From positions 2,976,001 through 3,040,000 of the forward strand of contig NZ_POSP01000003.1 of assembly GCF_002885975.1 (NCBI RefSeq): DNA of 64,000 bases. The letters run 5' to 3'. Below the pieces are notes generated by a model. The model was not told the DNA's origin. It was given only the letters and a program-made list of their open reading frames with translations, and did not search any database. The stretch comes from Paucibacter aquatile (GTDB taxonomy: Bacteria; Pseudomonadota; Gammaproteobacteria; Burkholderiales; Burkholderiaceae_C). The first letter of the stretch is position 1, and the number at the start of each line of letters is the position of its first letter. A program made the translations under genes and the position numbers. Below are positions 37,454 through 45,304 of the stretch, in pieces.

Positions 37454-38696
37454 GTTGGGCCAGGCTCAGCAGGGGTTCGAAAATCCACTCGATAAGGCGG
37501 CGCCGCTCCAGCATGACATCGGCATCGAGCTGCATGCCGGCGGCCAGGGCTTGAGGCTGTCCGTAGGCGCTGACGGTTTGGTGGTCCAGACTGACCGTGA
37601 TGCGGTAGAGCGGCTCGCTGCCCGCGCCCTGGCTGAGCGCGGCCGGCAGGTTGAGGGTGGCCAGCTCGGCCGGGGCCAGGGGCGTGCGCGAGACCTGAAG
37701 CACGCGCCCACTTTGCTGGCCGAATTTTTGGTACGGAAAGGCCTGGTAGCGCAGCTGCACCGCTTGTTGTGCCTGCAAAAAGCCGACTGCGCTGGACGGC
37801 GCGAACAGCTGGGCCTGCATCTGCGTGCGCGCCGGCAACAGCTGGGCCAGGGCCGCGCCGCCCTGGATGCTTTGGCCGGGCTCGGCCAGCAGGGTGGAGA
37901 CGATGCCGTCGCTGGGTGCGCGCAGCACCAGACGGCGCCGGCCTTCGGTCTCCAGGCCTTTCTCCTTCAGCTCGGCCAGGTCACGGGCAATTTCGGCCTG
38001 CAGCACTTCGCTGCGCAGCGGCAGCTCGCGCATCTGCGCCTCGGTCGCTTGCAGATCGCGCTGCAGCGCCTCGCCTTGGCGGGCCAGGGCCTGGGTCTGC
38101 GATTGCAGGCCGAGCAGTTCCTCGCGTTTGCTCTGCAGCTGGGCGGGCGAGATGAAGTGGTTGCGGGCCAGGTCTTCCTGCCGCTCCAGCGATTCGCGCG
38201 CCAGGGCCAGGCGCTCGCCGTGCAGCTGGCGCTCGACCTGCAGCTGGGCCTGTTCGCGCAGCAGTCCGGCGCGTTTCTGAGTCAGGGTTTGCAACTGGGT
38301 GCGCACCAGGGCCAGCTGCTGGCTGGCCGTGCCTTGCAGGCTCAGCTGACGGCTTTGCAGGGTCTGGGCGATGCCTTCGATGGTCTGGCTGGCGCTGTCC
38401 AGGGCCAGCACAAACAGCACATCGCCGGCCTTGACCGCCTGGCCTTCGCCGACCTCGCGGCTCAGCACCGTGGCCGATTGCGGAGCCTGGATGCGCAGCA
38501 CGCCGCGGTCCGGCACCAGATAGCCACTGACCCGGGCCTTGCGGGTGTACTCCGCCGTACAGAGAAACGCGAGCACCAAAGCAACACTGCCCACGGCAAC
38601 CGCCGTGAGCAGTGTGAGAGACAGCGGTGGCAGGACGTGCACCCTGCCCAAGCCGCTGTGCTGCTGGCCTTGCAAGGCCTCGCGGCGGAACAGCAT
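37446..38696 (-). CDS. HlyD-family membrane fusion protein
   Basis: 416 residues. One N-terminal membrane helix (about 25-47, LTLLTAVAVGSVALVLAFLC) is followed by a lipoyl-like half (VLRIQAPQSATVLSREVGEGQAVKAGD), a long alpha-helical hairpin with coiled-coil character (about 105-235) and a C-terminal beta domain (LVLRAPSDGIVSTLLAEPGQ). It links the inner-membrane PCAT to an outer-membrane channel of TolC type, which is not in the window. Overlaps the exporter gene by 8 nt. Confidence 0.93.
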   Translation of the reverse strand: MLFRREALQGQQHSGLGRVHVLPPLSLTLLTAVAVGSVALVLAFLCTAEYTRKARVSGYLVPDRGVLRIQAPQSATVLSREVGEGQAVKAGDVLFVLALDSASQTIEGIAQTLQSRQLSLQGTASQQLALVRTQLQTLTQKRAGLLREQAQLQVERQLHGERLALARESLERQEDLARNHFISPAQLQSKREELLGLQSQTQALARQGEALQRDLQATEAQMRELPLRSEVLQAEIARDLAELKEKGLETEGRRRLVLRAPSDGIVSTLLAEPGQSIQGGAALAQLLPARTQMQAQLFAPSSAVGFLQAQQAVQLRYQAFPYQKFGQQSGRVLQVSRTPLAPAELATLNLPAALSQGAGSEPLYRITVSLDHQTVSAYGQPQALAAGMQLDADVMLERRRLIEWIFEPLLSLAQRV

Positions 38697-38739
38697 GTGT
38701 GGCGAAGACCGGTCTTTGCTACCTTCTTGCCCGTCAAAG

Positions 38740-38760
38740 CCCGCTCGGTTCAGGAGCGGG
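38740..38760 (-). terminator. Hairpin between the peptide gene and the exporter genes
   Basis: A 7-bp stem CCCGCTC/GAGCGGG with a 7-nt loop lies in the 84-bp gap after the peptide gene. On the minus strand it is followed by CTTTG only, so termination would be partial. Such a hairpin could allow more peptide than exporter mRNA (inference). Confidence 0.45.
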
Positions 38761-38780
38761 GGGTGACAGCGAGAAAGGGA

Positions 38781-38972
38781 TTACCAGCCGCCTTTGGGGC
38801 CGGGGACAGGCGCTTCGGTTGGCGTCGGTGCATCGGGCACCACGGGGGCGCCGGGCAGCGGGCCCCAACCACCCTTGGGACCACCACCTGCCACGTGGGC
38901 CAGTTGTTCCAAGGTCAGTTCCACGGGTGTCGATGCAGAAGAATCCAGTTCAGTGCGGGTTTGATGGTTCAT
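38781..38972 (-). CDS. Double-glycine-leader peptide precursor (secreted Pro/Gly-rich peptide)
   Basis: 63 residues. The leader (residues 1-30) ends LTLEQLAHVAGG, which fits the double-glycine consensus LSxxELxxIxGG: Leu at -12, Leu at -7, Val at -4 and Gly-Gly at -2/-1. The predicted mature peptide is 33 residues with 10 Pro, 8 Gly, 2 Trp and no Cys. It begins GPKGGWGPLPG and ends VPGPKGGW, so the same hexapeptide stands at both ends. The gene lies directly upstream of HlyD and C39-PCAT genes and downstream of a LuxR gene and lux-box-like site. Bacteriocin, signal and other roles are all open; no immunity gene is seen. Confidence 0.85.
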   Translation of the reverse strand: MNHQTRTELDSSASTPVELTLEQLAHVAGGGPKGGWGPLPGAPVVPDAPTPTEAPVPGPKGGW

Positions 38973-39017
38973 GATGGAATCCGTTCTAAGAACTCACTCC
39001 CACGAGTGCTTGTCGCT

Positions 39018-39023
39018 ATTTCA
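39018..39023 (-). promoter_or_regulatory. Candidate -10 element of the peptide promoter
   Basis: TGAAAT on the minus strand (4 of 6 match to TATAAT). It implies a start of transcription near 39011, placing the lux-box-like palindrome at about -43, the usual position for LuxR-type activation. No good -35 is present, as expected for an activator-dependent promoter. Confidence 0.4.
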
Positions 39024-39044
39024 GCAAGCTTGCGTCCGAAGGGA

Positions 39045-39064
39045 AACTGTCAACTCTTACAGTT
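39045..39064 (-). promoter_or_regulatory. lux-box-like palindrome upstream of the peptide gene
   Basis: AACTGTCAACTCTTACAGTT: perfect 6-bp inverted arms (AACTGT/ACAGTT) around eight bases, the architecture of the 20-bp lux box, and a match to the core CT-N12-AG. It lies 72 bp upstream of the peptide start codon and 68 bp past the LuxR stop. It is the likely operator for the adjacent LuxR-type regulator. Confidence 0.7.
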
Positions 39065-39132
39065 GCGCGAAGCCTGGAGGTTATGTCAGCCTCGCAGCGC
39101 CAGGGCTGCGGGTTTGCGAGAGAACTCGGGTT

Positions 39133-39852
39133 TCAACGGATCAAGCCCATGCGCAGCGCCTTCAACACCGCCTGATGTTTGGTGGTGCAGCCCAGCTTGT
39201 GCATGGCGTTGTTGAGGTGCAGCACGGCGGTGCGCTCGGTAATGCTGAGGATGGTGCCGACCTCCCAAGCCGTCTTGCCATCCATGGTCCAACGCAGGCA
39301 TTCCAGCTCGCGCGGAGTGAGTCGGCTGGGCAATGTGACGCTCTCGTGACCTTTGGGCATGACTACGCGCCACGCGGCTTCTTGTGCGTACACAGCAAAC
39401 AGCTGTAGGTTGGCAACCATCTGCGTCATGGCTACGGGCTCGCGGGGCAAGTCGCTGTCTCGGTCCACGCCCAGGAAAAAGTGTCGGCCTTCCGGCAGGT
39501 GCAGAGCCAAGGCAATCCCTGTGTGATAGCCGAAGCGAGCTTGTTCTTCCCACATCTCAGCCTGCCCGGACGCCACATAGGTTTTCTGATTCCAGACTAT
39601 GGGCACGCTGTGTCGCTTGCAGTGCTGCATCACTGGGTCTTGGCGCCAGCTCGAACGATCTGCAAACACCGAGGAAAAAGACTCCGGCGTGTTGTCCACC
39701 GTCTCGAACTCGGATTCGCCGACGGTGTGATCCAGCACCACCGTGGCTGACACGGTGGAGAAGCCCAGGCTTTGCGCGAAGCGGATCACCTCGTGGCGAA
39801 ACTCCTCGCGGCTGCGTGCCTCCAGCACCGCCTGATAACCCCCTTGCAGCAT
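39133..39852 (-). CDS. LuxR-family regulator with autoinducer-binding domain
   Basis: 239 residues from ATG 39852, preceded by GGGAG; in-frame ATGs at 39870 and 39879 are alternatives. The N-terminal autoinducer-binding domain keeps Asp72-Pro73 (WRQDPVMQH), Trp87 (VPIVWN) and Gly112 (YHTGIAL), but the positions of TraR Trp57 and Tyr61 appear to be Phe59 and Phe63. The C-terminal HTH is classical: LTPRELECLRWTMDGKTAWE, then ITERTAVLHLNNAMHKLG. No luxI is in the window, so it may be a solo. It lies directly upstream of the peptide gene and lux-box-like site. Confidence 0.92.
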   Translation of the reverse strand: MLQGGYQAVLEARSREEFRHEVIRFAQSLGFSTVSATVVLDHTVGESEFETVDNTPESFSSVFADRSSWRQDPVMQHCKRHSVPIVWNQKTYVASGQAEMWEEQARFGYHTGIALALHLPEGRHFFLGVDRDSDLPREPVAMTQMVANLQLFAVYAQEAAWRVVMPKGHESVTLPSRLTPRELECLRWTMDGKTAWEVGTILSITERTAVLHLNNAMHKLGCTTKHQAVLKALRMGLIR

Positions 39853-40030
39853 TGAATTGCTCCCGTCCATGGCGCGCATTGCAATAAACCGCGGGCTCGC
39901 GGTCAACTCGGTTATACCCCTGGCAAGGTTTACAGCTGGCGTGCCGAAAACGCTGCTTGCACACTGCACAAACAGTTACGCAAGTCTGTCCGCTCGTTGA
40001 TCCACATTAGCAATTCGAAGTGATTGTTCT

Positions 40031-40399
40031 ATGACTCCAGCTTGGATGGTGTACGCATGGCCGCGGGTTCTTTGTGAGGCGCAGCATGCGCCGCGATTGC
40101 AGTTTGCGCACCGCAGCACCCAGGTGCTGGTTCCAGGCGAAGGTGGGCGGCCCGCCATGGGACAAACCCTGTGGCAAGGTGACGACGGCGACACCGTCGC
40201 CGGCGTGGCTTGGGATTGGGTCAGCATGTCGGCGGGTGTGGTGGCCATGGTGGACCCTCTCGCCCTGGTCACCAATCTCCAGTTCCTGAACGCCGAAGGC
40301 GAAGTGCTGGCTCCGCTGGAATCCGCCCGCCAGCTCAACGAGATCGTCCACACCCTGCCCTGGCAGTACGAAGTTCAGCGAGCGCTCGGGCAGCATTGA
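40031..40399 (+). CDS. Hypothetical protein
   Basis: 122 residues, soluble, with no signal or membrane segment. It contains QVLVPGEGGRPAMGQTLWQ and AGVAWDWVSMSAGVVAMVDP, with a C-terminal acidic helix (LESARQLNEIVHTLPWQYEV). Clean codon use and the divergent position next to the LuxR gene suggest a real gene that could belong to the same regulatory locus. Family not recognised. Confidence 0.6.
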   Translation: MTPAWMVYAWPRVLCEAQHAPRLQFAHRSTQVLVPGEGGRPAMGQTLWQGDDGDTVAGVAWDWVSMSAGVVAMVDPLALVTNLQFLNAEGEVLAPLESARQLNEIVHTLPWQYEVQRALGQH

Positions 40400-40460
40400 G
40401 GGCAGCTCTCGGCACGAAGCAACCTTTGGTGGTTTTGCTCGTGAGGCCCTGCAGCCCGTG

Positions 40461-40953
40461 CCGCCGCCGGGCTCATGGTTCCGGGGTCGGCCCTGGCGGG
40501 CCGACTTCCCTGCGCTGCTCGCGCCTCGGGGCTGGCGCATAACTCACTTCGCTCCCTGCGTTCGCTCCGTTCAAACAGAAGCGCCAAGTCAGAACTTGAA
40601 GCGCACGAGTACGTGCGCGCCCCGAGGCGCTGCGCTGCTCGGCCCTTCACAAATCGCCCGGCAGCGGCCCGGGCTGCAGGGCGCTTGCATCGCGGTCGAT
40701 GTACCCCTCGTCGGTGAAGAACACCCACTTCGGAGGTGGCTCGGCCCGCCGACGGGCGATTTGTGCGCGGCCGAGGGCGCAGCGGAGCGGCTCAGGCGCG
40801 TGTACCCGCGCGCTTCAAGCTCTGACTCGGCGCCACTGTTTGACCATAGTGAGCGCAGCGAACGGAGGGTGTTTGGCGCCGCTGAGCCGCGCAGTGAGCA
40901 GCGAGGGAAGTCGGCTCACAGAGCCGACCCGCGAACCATGAGCCCGGCGGCGG
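40461..40953. repeat. Long imperfect inverted repeat in a 694-bp gene-free region
   Basis: The left arm, about 40461-40671, matches the reverse complement of the right arm, about 40742-40953, over about 210 bp. Shared blocks include CCGCCGGGCTCATGGTT, CCGACTTCCCT, AGCTTGAAGCGC (AACTTGAAGCGC on the left) and CACAAATCGCCCG. About 70 bp of unique sequence lies between the arms. The gap 40400-41093 holds no supported gene; the ORFs there are side effects of the repeat. This could be a non-autonomous mobile element or a paired genomic repeat; no target-site duplication was identified. Confidence 0.7.
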
Positions 40954-41030
40954 GACGAGACACCGCAGCGAGAAAGATCCAGACAGCCGAGGTCCGCAAT
41001 GTGCCGTTCCCCGCCTCCCTGTACCCATGA

Positions 41031-41055
41031 AAAAGCCCGGGCATGCCCGGGCTTG
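41031..41055 (-). terminator. Rho-independent terminator of the hydrolase/ABC-2 operon
   Basis: A perfect 22-bp palindrome AAGCCCGGGCA/TGCCCGGGCTT is followed by TTTTT on the minus strand, 39 bp past the permease stop. Confidence 0.85.
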
Positions 41056-41093
41056 TTTTGGAGAGAGAAAGAAGACGGGAGACGCCGCCGTGC

Positions 41094-42308
41094 TTACTTG
41101 GACACCGCGCCGCGCATGGAACGTGCCACGAAGAGCAGGCCGCCGACCATCAGGGCGAGGCCCACGGCGACGCCGGGCAGGACCTGGGCGGCGCTGAGCG
41201 TCTCGCCCTTGAGCACCAGCATCATCAAGGTGTTCTGCGCCAGGCCGGGCACCCACAGATACCAGGGTGCTTCGCCACCCGGGTTGAGCAGGGTGACCAT
41301 GGGCATCAGGCTCACCGCCGTCATCACCATGGTGCTGCCGGCTTGCGCTTCCTTGAAGGTCTTGGAGCGGATGGCCAGGGCCATCAGCACGGCGCTGATG
41401 CCCACGGCCAGCGGCAGCTGCAGCAGCAGGAAGGCGATCACCTCATAGCTGCCGAACTGGAACATGGCTTGCAGGCTGTCGCTCTGCAGCAGCCACTGCG
41501 CCGGCACGAAGCTGACGCAGGCAATCAACGCCACCGCCATGCCCAGCAAGGCCACCGCACCCCATTTGCCCAGCACCAGGGCGATGTGCTGCACCGGGTT
41601 CATCAGCAAGGGCTCCAGTGAACCGCGCTCGCGCTCGCCGGCCGTGCTGTCCAGGGCGGCCGTCAGGGCGCCGTAGAGCACGGCCATGATGATGAACATG
41701 GGGATGATGCCGGTGATGCGGGCGGCGCGGGCCTGCACGCTGGCCAGGTCGCGTTCCTCGATGGCCACGGGCTGCAGCAATTCGCCCGAGACGCCGCGCA
41801 AGGCCAGGCTGAGGGCGGCGCGCTCCTGGCTGAAAGCGTTGACCAGGCGTTCCAGCCGGCCGACGCCGGCGCTGGCGCGCTGGTTGGCGCTGTCGCTGAC
41901 CAGCTCCACCGTTGGCTTGTCGCCGGCCAGCAGTTCGGCCTCAAAGTTCTTGCCGATCACCAGCACCGGCTCCAGCAAGGTGCTGGCGCGCAAGCGTGCT
42001 TCGTAGTCAGCCGGGGCCTGCTTCAGGGTGTAGGTCTGGCGCTCCAGGAAGTTGCGCAGGCTGGGCGCATGCTCGATGCCCACCACCTGCACCTCGCGCT
42101 TGTCGGCCTGGCCCTCCAGCGAGGAGATCAGGCCCGAGAGCGCCAGCAGCAGCAGCGGGCCCATCAGCACGGCGGGGATGGACAGGCGCATCAGGGTGCG
42201 GCGGTCACGCAAGGCGTCGACCACCTCCTTGCGCAAGACGATCCAGAAGTTCCTCAGCAGACTGGAGCTGCCGCTGTTGTTGTTGCTGCTGGTGATGCTC
42301 GCGCTCAT
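41094..42308 (-). CDS. ABC-2 type permease (NatB-like)
   Basis: 404 residues. The N-terminal cytoplasmic start has a low-complexity Asn/Ser tract (SSNNNSGSSS), then RKEVVDALRDRRTLMRLSIPAVLMGPLLLLAL as membrane helix 1, a large periplasmic loop (about 65-210) and five more helices. The motif GERERGSLEPLLMNPV is typical of ABC-2/NatB permeases. Relatives export Na+, drugs or lipids. It overlaps the ATPase gene by 4 nt and is the last gene of the operon. Confidence 0.92.
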   Translation of the reverse strand: MSASITSSNNNSGSSSLLRNFWIVLRKEVVDALRDRRTLMRLSIPAVLMGPLLLLALSGLISSLEGQADKREVQVVGIEHAPSLRNFLERQTYTLKQAPADYEARLRASTLLEPVLVIGKNFEAELLAGDKPTVELVSDSANQRASAGVGRLERLVNAFSQERAALSLALRGVSGELLQPVAIEERDLASVQARAARITGIIPMFIIMAVLYGALTAALDSTAGERERGSLEPLLMNPVQHIALVLGKWGAVALLGMAVALIACVSFVPAQWLLQSDSLQAMFQFGSYEVIAFLLLQLPLAVGISAVLMALAIRSKTFKEAQAGSTMVMTAVSLMPMVTLLNPGGEAPWYLWVPGLAQNTLMMLVLKGETLSAAQVLPGVAVGLALMVGGLLFVARSMRGAVSK

Positions 42309-43111
42309 GCCGCCACCTCTTGTTGTTGCTGTTGCTGCTGCTGAGTGAAGGCCAGCTTCACAAAGGCGTCCTCGAAGTGCTTCTCGCCGGCCAGGGCCAG
42401 CAGCTCCGGTACCGAGCCTTCGGCCACGCTGCGGCCTTGCGCCACCACCACCACATGCTCACAGAGCTGTTCCACCTCCGGCATGATGTGGGTGGAAAAG
42501 ACGATGCACTTGCCGCCACCTTCGGGCGAGCGCAGATGGCGCAGGGCTTCGCGCAGTGCCCGGGTGGCCAGCACATCGAGGCCGTTGGTCGGTTCGTCCA
42601 GCACGATGTTGGCCGGGTCATGCACCAGGGCGCGGGCCAGGGCGGTCTTCATGCGCTCGCCCTGGCTGAAGCCATCGCTGCGGCGGTCCAGGATATGGCG
42701 CATGTCCAGCAGCCGCGCCAGCTCCTCAGCGCGGGCGTTGGCCGCATCGGCTTCCATGCCTTGCAGGCGGCCGAAGTAGATGATGTTTTCGCGGGCGCTC
42801 AATCGCGGGTAGAGGCCGTGCGCATCGCCCAGAATGCCCATGCGGGCCAGGGCCTGGCGCGGCGCCTGGCTGACCTGGATGCCATCGACGCTGATCTGGC
42901 CCTGGTCGGGTTCGAACAAGCCACCCAGCATGCGCAAGGTGGTGGTCTTGCCGGCGCCGTTGGCGCCCAGCAGGCCGGTGATGCGGCCGTTCGGCGCATG
43001 CAGGCTGACATCGCGCACCGCTTGCACGGTCTGCTTCTTGCCCTTTTTGAAGAGAGAAGAGCCGCCGCTGGCGCTGACAAAGCTCTTGCTGACGTTCTTG
43101 ATTTCGATCAT
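42305..43111 (-). CDS. ABC transporter ATP-binding protein with poly-Gln tail (NatA-like)
   Basis: 268 residues. Walker A LLGANGAGKTTTLRMLGG, signature FSQGERMKTALARAL and Walker B NIVLDEPTNGLD are intact. The C-terminus reads FTQQQQQQQQEVAA, encoded by CAG/CAA repeats just before the overlap with the permease gene. Forms an exporter with the permease; the closest known system is the NatAB sodium exporter, but substrate is uncertain. Overlaps both neighbours by 4 nt. Confidence 0.93.
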   Translation of the reverse strand: MIEIKNVSKSFVSASGGSSLFKKGKKQTVQAVRDVSLHAPNGRITGLLGANGAGKTTTLRMLGGLFEPDQGQISVDGIQVSQAPRQALARMGILGDAHGLYPRLSARENIIYFGRLQGMEADAANARAEELARLLDMRHILDRRSDGFSQGERMKTALARALVHDPANIVLDEPTNGLDVLATRALREALRHLRSPEGGGKCIVFSTHIMPEVEQLCEHVVVVAQGRSVAEGSVPELLALAGEKHFEDAFVKLAFTQQQQQQQQEVAA

Positions 43112-44625
43112 GGCTGCACCTTGGTGGCAGAAGCGTCTTGCACCGGCACAAAGGCCAGCGGGCGCGGGATGCGGGTGGCGCAGGCGGCGTCCTGGGGCAG
43201 GGCGGCGGCGTCGGTCTTGGCGTCGAAGAAGCGGAACATCACATCGCGCATGCAGCCGATGGTGGCCACGCCGTGGCCGGCCTCGGGCACGACGATGTGC
43301 TGGGCCTTGTCGCCCAGGGCTTTTGTCACCCGCTCGCCGTGGCGTGGCGGGGTCACCGGATCGGCGCCACCGCTGAGCACCAGCACGGGCATGGCGGCCT
43401 TGGGCACTTGGTAGAAGGCTTCGGGCACCTCGCCGCGGGGCCAGGTCTTGCAGGCGGCGCTGTAGAGCAGGGCGTCGCTGTTGCCGTAGTCGGCGCCCGG
43501 CTTGTCGCTCGCTTGCGGCTGGCGAGGCAGGTCCTCGGCGCAGACCACCGAGAAATGCATGCCCATGGCCAGGCGCGAACTCTTGTTCGAGCTCATGGTG
43601 CTGGTCAGTCCCATCAGGCCGTCAAAGCGGCCTTCGGCCGCCTCACCGATGGCGGCGGGCAGGGCGGCGGCCAGGGCTGGCATGTAGAGCGGGCCGCGCA
43701 CGGCGCGCAGCAGCTGGCTGCGGGTCAGCGTGAACTGTTCTTGCTTGCCGGTCATGGGCTGACGCACCGTGATCTGGCGCGGCACGCTGGCCAGCAGCGC
43801 TTGCCACTGGGCACGCAGCTGCGGGTGGCGGGCCTGGCAGGCCGGTTCTTTATCGCAGGCGCTGAAGGCGGCATCCAGCGCGGCCTGGTTGTCGGTCGAG
43901 AAGCTGGCGGGCAGCACCATGTCCGGCGGCGCCACGCCGTCGATCAGGGCGCGGCGCACCTTGCTCGGGAACTGGCGCATGTATTCCAGTGCCGCACGCG
44001 TGCCGTAAGAGGCGCCGTAGAGGTTCCACTGTGGCGCGCCCAGCTGTTCACGCACGGCCTCGAAGTCCTGAATGGCGATCGTCGTGGTGTACAGGCGCAG
44101 ATCGCCGTGGGGCAGACGGCTCAGGCTTTCCTGACAGTCGCGCAGGCGGCGCTCCTGGGCTTGCGGGTCCAGGGCTTCGGCGATCGGCAGCTTGCTGTCA
44201 TCGGCGCATTGCAGCGGGGCAGACTTGCCGGTGCCGCGCTGGTCGATGAAGACCAGGTCACGTCGGTTGTTCAAGCGCTTGAGCACGCCAAGCACCCGCG
44301 GTGCCACCGCAATGGCGCTTTGGCCGGGGCCGCCGGCCAGCATCAGCACCGGGTCGGGCTGCTTGTTGCGCGCCATGGCGGGCACCACCAGGTAGTGGAT
44401 CTCGATCTGCGTGCCCTGCGGCTTGGCCGGGTCCAGCGGCCGCATGACGCTGCCGCATTGCATCTCATTGGGCATGCCTTCGATGCGGCAGGCGTGGGTG
44501 GGGCCACTGCCCGGCTTGCTCGTGCCGCCTTCGCTCGCGGCGGCCGCCGCCAGGCCCGTGCCCAGCAGCAGGGCCAGGCCGCTCAGCAGCGGGGCGGCTC
44601 CTGTTCCTTGTCTTTGTTTCCACAT
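43108..44625 (-). CDS. Secreted alpha/beta hydrolase (TAP/proline iminopeptidase-like)
   Basis: 505 residues from ATG 44625, with GGAGA eight bases upstream. A signal peptide (LLSGLALLLGTGLAAAAA) precedes HACRIEGMPNEMQCGSV. The oxyanion motif is LAGGPGQSA, the nucleophile elbow GASYGTRAALEYM, the Asp in SGGADPVTPPRHG and the His in EAGHGVATIGC. The C-terminal TAP-like cap fits tripeptidyl/prolyl aminopeptidase relatives. First gene of an operon with a NatAB-like exporter (4-nt overlap), suggesting a periplasmic peptide or drug-processing role. Confidence 0.9.
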   Translation of the reverse strand: MWKQRQGTGAAPLLSGLALLLGTGLAAAAASEGGTSKPGSGPTHACRIEGMPNEMQCGSVMRPLDPAKPQGTQIEIHYLVVPAMARNKQPDPVLMLAGGPGQSAIAVAPRVLGVLKRLNNRRDLVFIDQRGTGKSAPLQCADDSKLPIAEALDPQAQERRLRDCQESLSRLPHGDLRLYTTTIAIQDFEAVREQLGAPQWNLYGASYGTRAALEYMRQFPSKVRRALIDGVAPPDMVLPASFSTDNQAALDAAFSACDKEPACQARHPQLRAQWQALLASVPRQITVRQPMTGKQEQFTLTRSQLLRAVRGPLYMPALAAALPAAIGEAAEGRFDGLMGLTSTMSSNKSSRLAMGMHFSVVCAEDLPRQPQASDKPGADYGNSDALLYSAACKTWPRGEVPEAFYQVPKAAMPVLVLSGGADPVTPPRHGERVTKALGDKAQHIVVPEAGHGVATIGCMRDVMFRFFDAKTDAAALPQDAACATRIPRPLAFVPVQDASATKVQP

Positions 44626-44863
44626 CAGCGTCGTCTCCAGACTTGGGTGCTTGTATGGGGGCGGATTATGGGCAGCGCTTGCAGCGCTCTGACTCCTGCC
44701 TGCGGCGAATGGCGGAACGCGGCGACAAGCTGCGGGGAATGCGGGGCGGCCGTTCAGTCGCCCGGCGCTGCAGTTTGTCGCAGCGCACGGACTCAGCCCG
44801 CCGATGGCGTTAGATTGAGGCCTGGGGCAATGACGGCCCCGGCATTCAGAAGGAGGAACCCAG

Positions 44864-45199
44864 ATGTCCGTCGCCGAAGAACTCCACAAACTGGCCGAGC
44901 TGCACCAGCGCGGTGTGCTCAGTGACGCTGAGTTCGCGCAGGCCAAGGCCCGGCTGCTGAGCGGCGAGGCAGCGCCAGGCGCTTCTACCAGCGCGGGCTT
45001 TGCGCCGGCCGCCAACGGCCTGAACGAGCTGCGCCGCAGCCGCGAGGATCGCTGGCTGGGCGGTGTCTGCGGTGGCTTGTCTCGCATCACCGGCCTGGAT
45101 TCCTGGGTCTGGCGCCTGCTCTTCACCCTGCTGGTGCTGTGCGTGGGCACGGGCTTGTTCGTCTACCTGCTGCTCTGGATCTTTGTGCCGCAGGATTGA
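44864..45199 (+). CDS. PspC-domain membrane protein with SHOCT-like N-terminus
   Basis: 111 residues. Residues 4-33 (LHKLAELHQRGVLSDAEFAQAKARLL) are a SHOCT-like helical motif. Residues about 58-111 are a PspC domain (RWLGGVCGGLSRITGLDSWVWRLLF, then one or two membrane helices ending LLWIFVPQD). PspC proteins take part in envelope stress response. No pspA/B gene is nearby. AGGAGG lies seven bases upstream of the start codon. Confidence 0.9.
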   Translation: MSVAEELHKLAELHQRGVLSDAEFAQAKARLLSGEAAPGASTSAGFAPAANGLNELRRSREDRWLGGVCGGLSRITGLDSWVWRLLFTLLVLCVGTGLFVYLLLWIFVPQD

Positions 45200-45304
45200 T
45201 CCCGGCGGCCGTTGGGCGCCTGCCTGCAAGAGTCGCCAATCCGGCGTATGGTTCGGGCTTTGCCGGCAGGTCCGCCGGCAAGTTCTCGCAAGGAAACCTG
45301 AACC

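Noticed and set aside
39955..39995. ACAG-N10-CTGT upstream of the LuxR gene as a second lux box
   Set aside because: The arms are in the wrong order (ACAG first) and spacing differs from the CTGT...ACAG architecture.
40031..40399. Reading the 122-residue protein next to LuxR as an immunity protein for the peptide
   Set aside because: It is soluble, lacks membrane helices, is on the opposite strand and is not next to the peptide gene; nothing in its sequence supports immunity.
40375..40985. Several ORFs on both strands in the 40.4-41.0 kb gap
   Set aside because: They coincide with the arms of the long inverted repeat, occur in all frames and lack ribosome-binding sites or known motifs.
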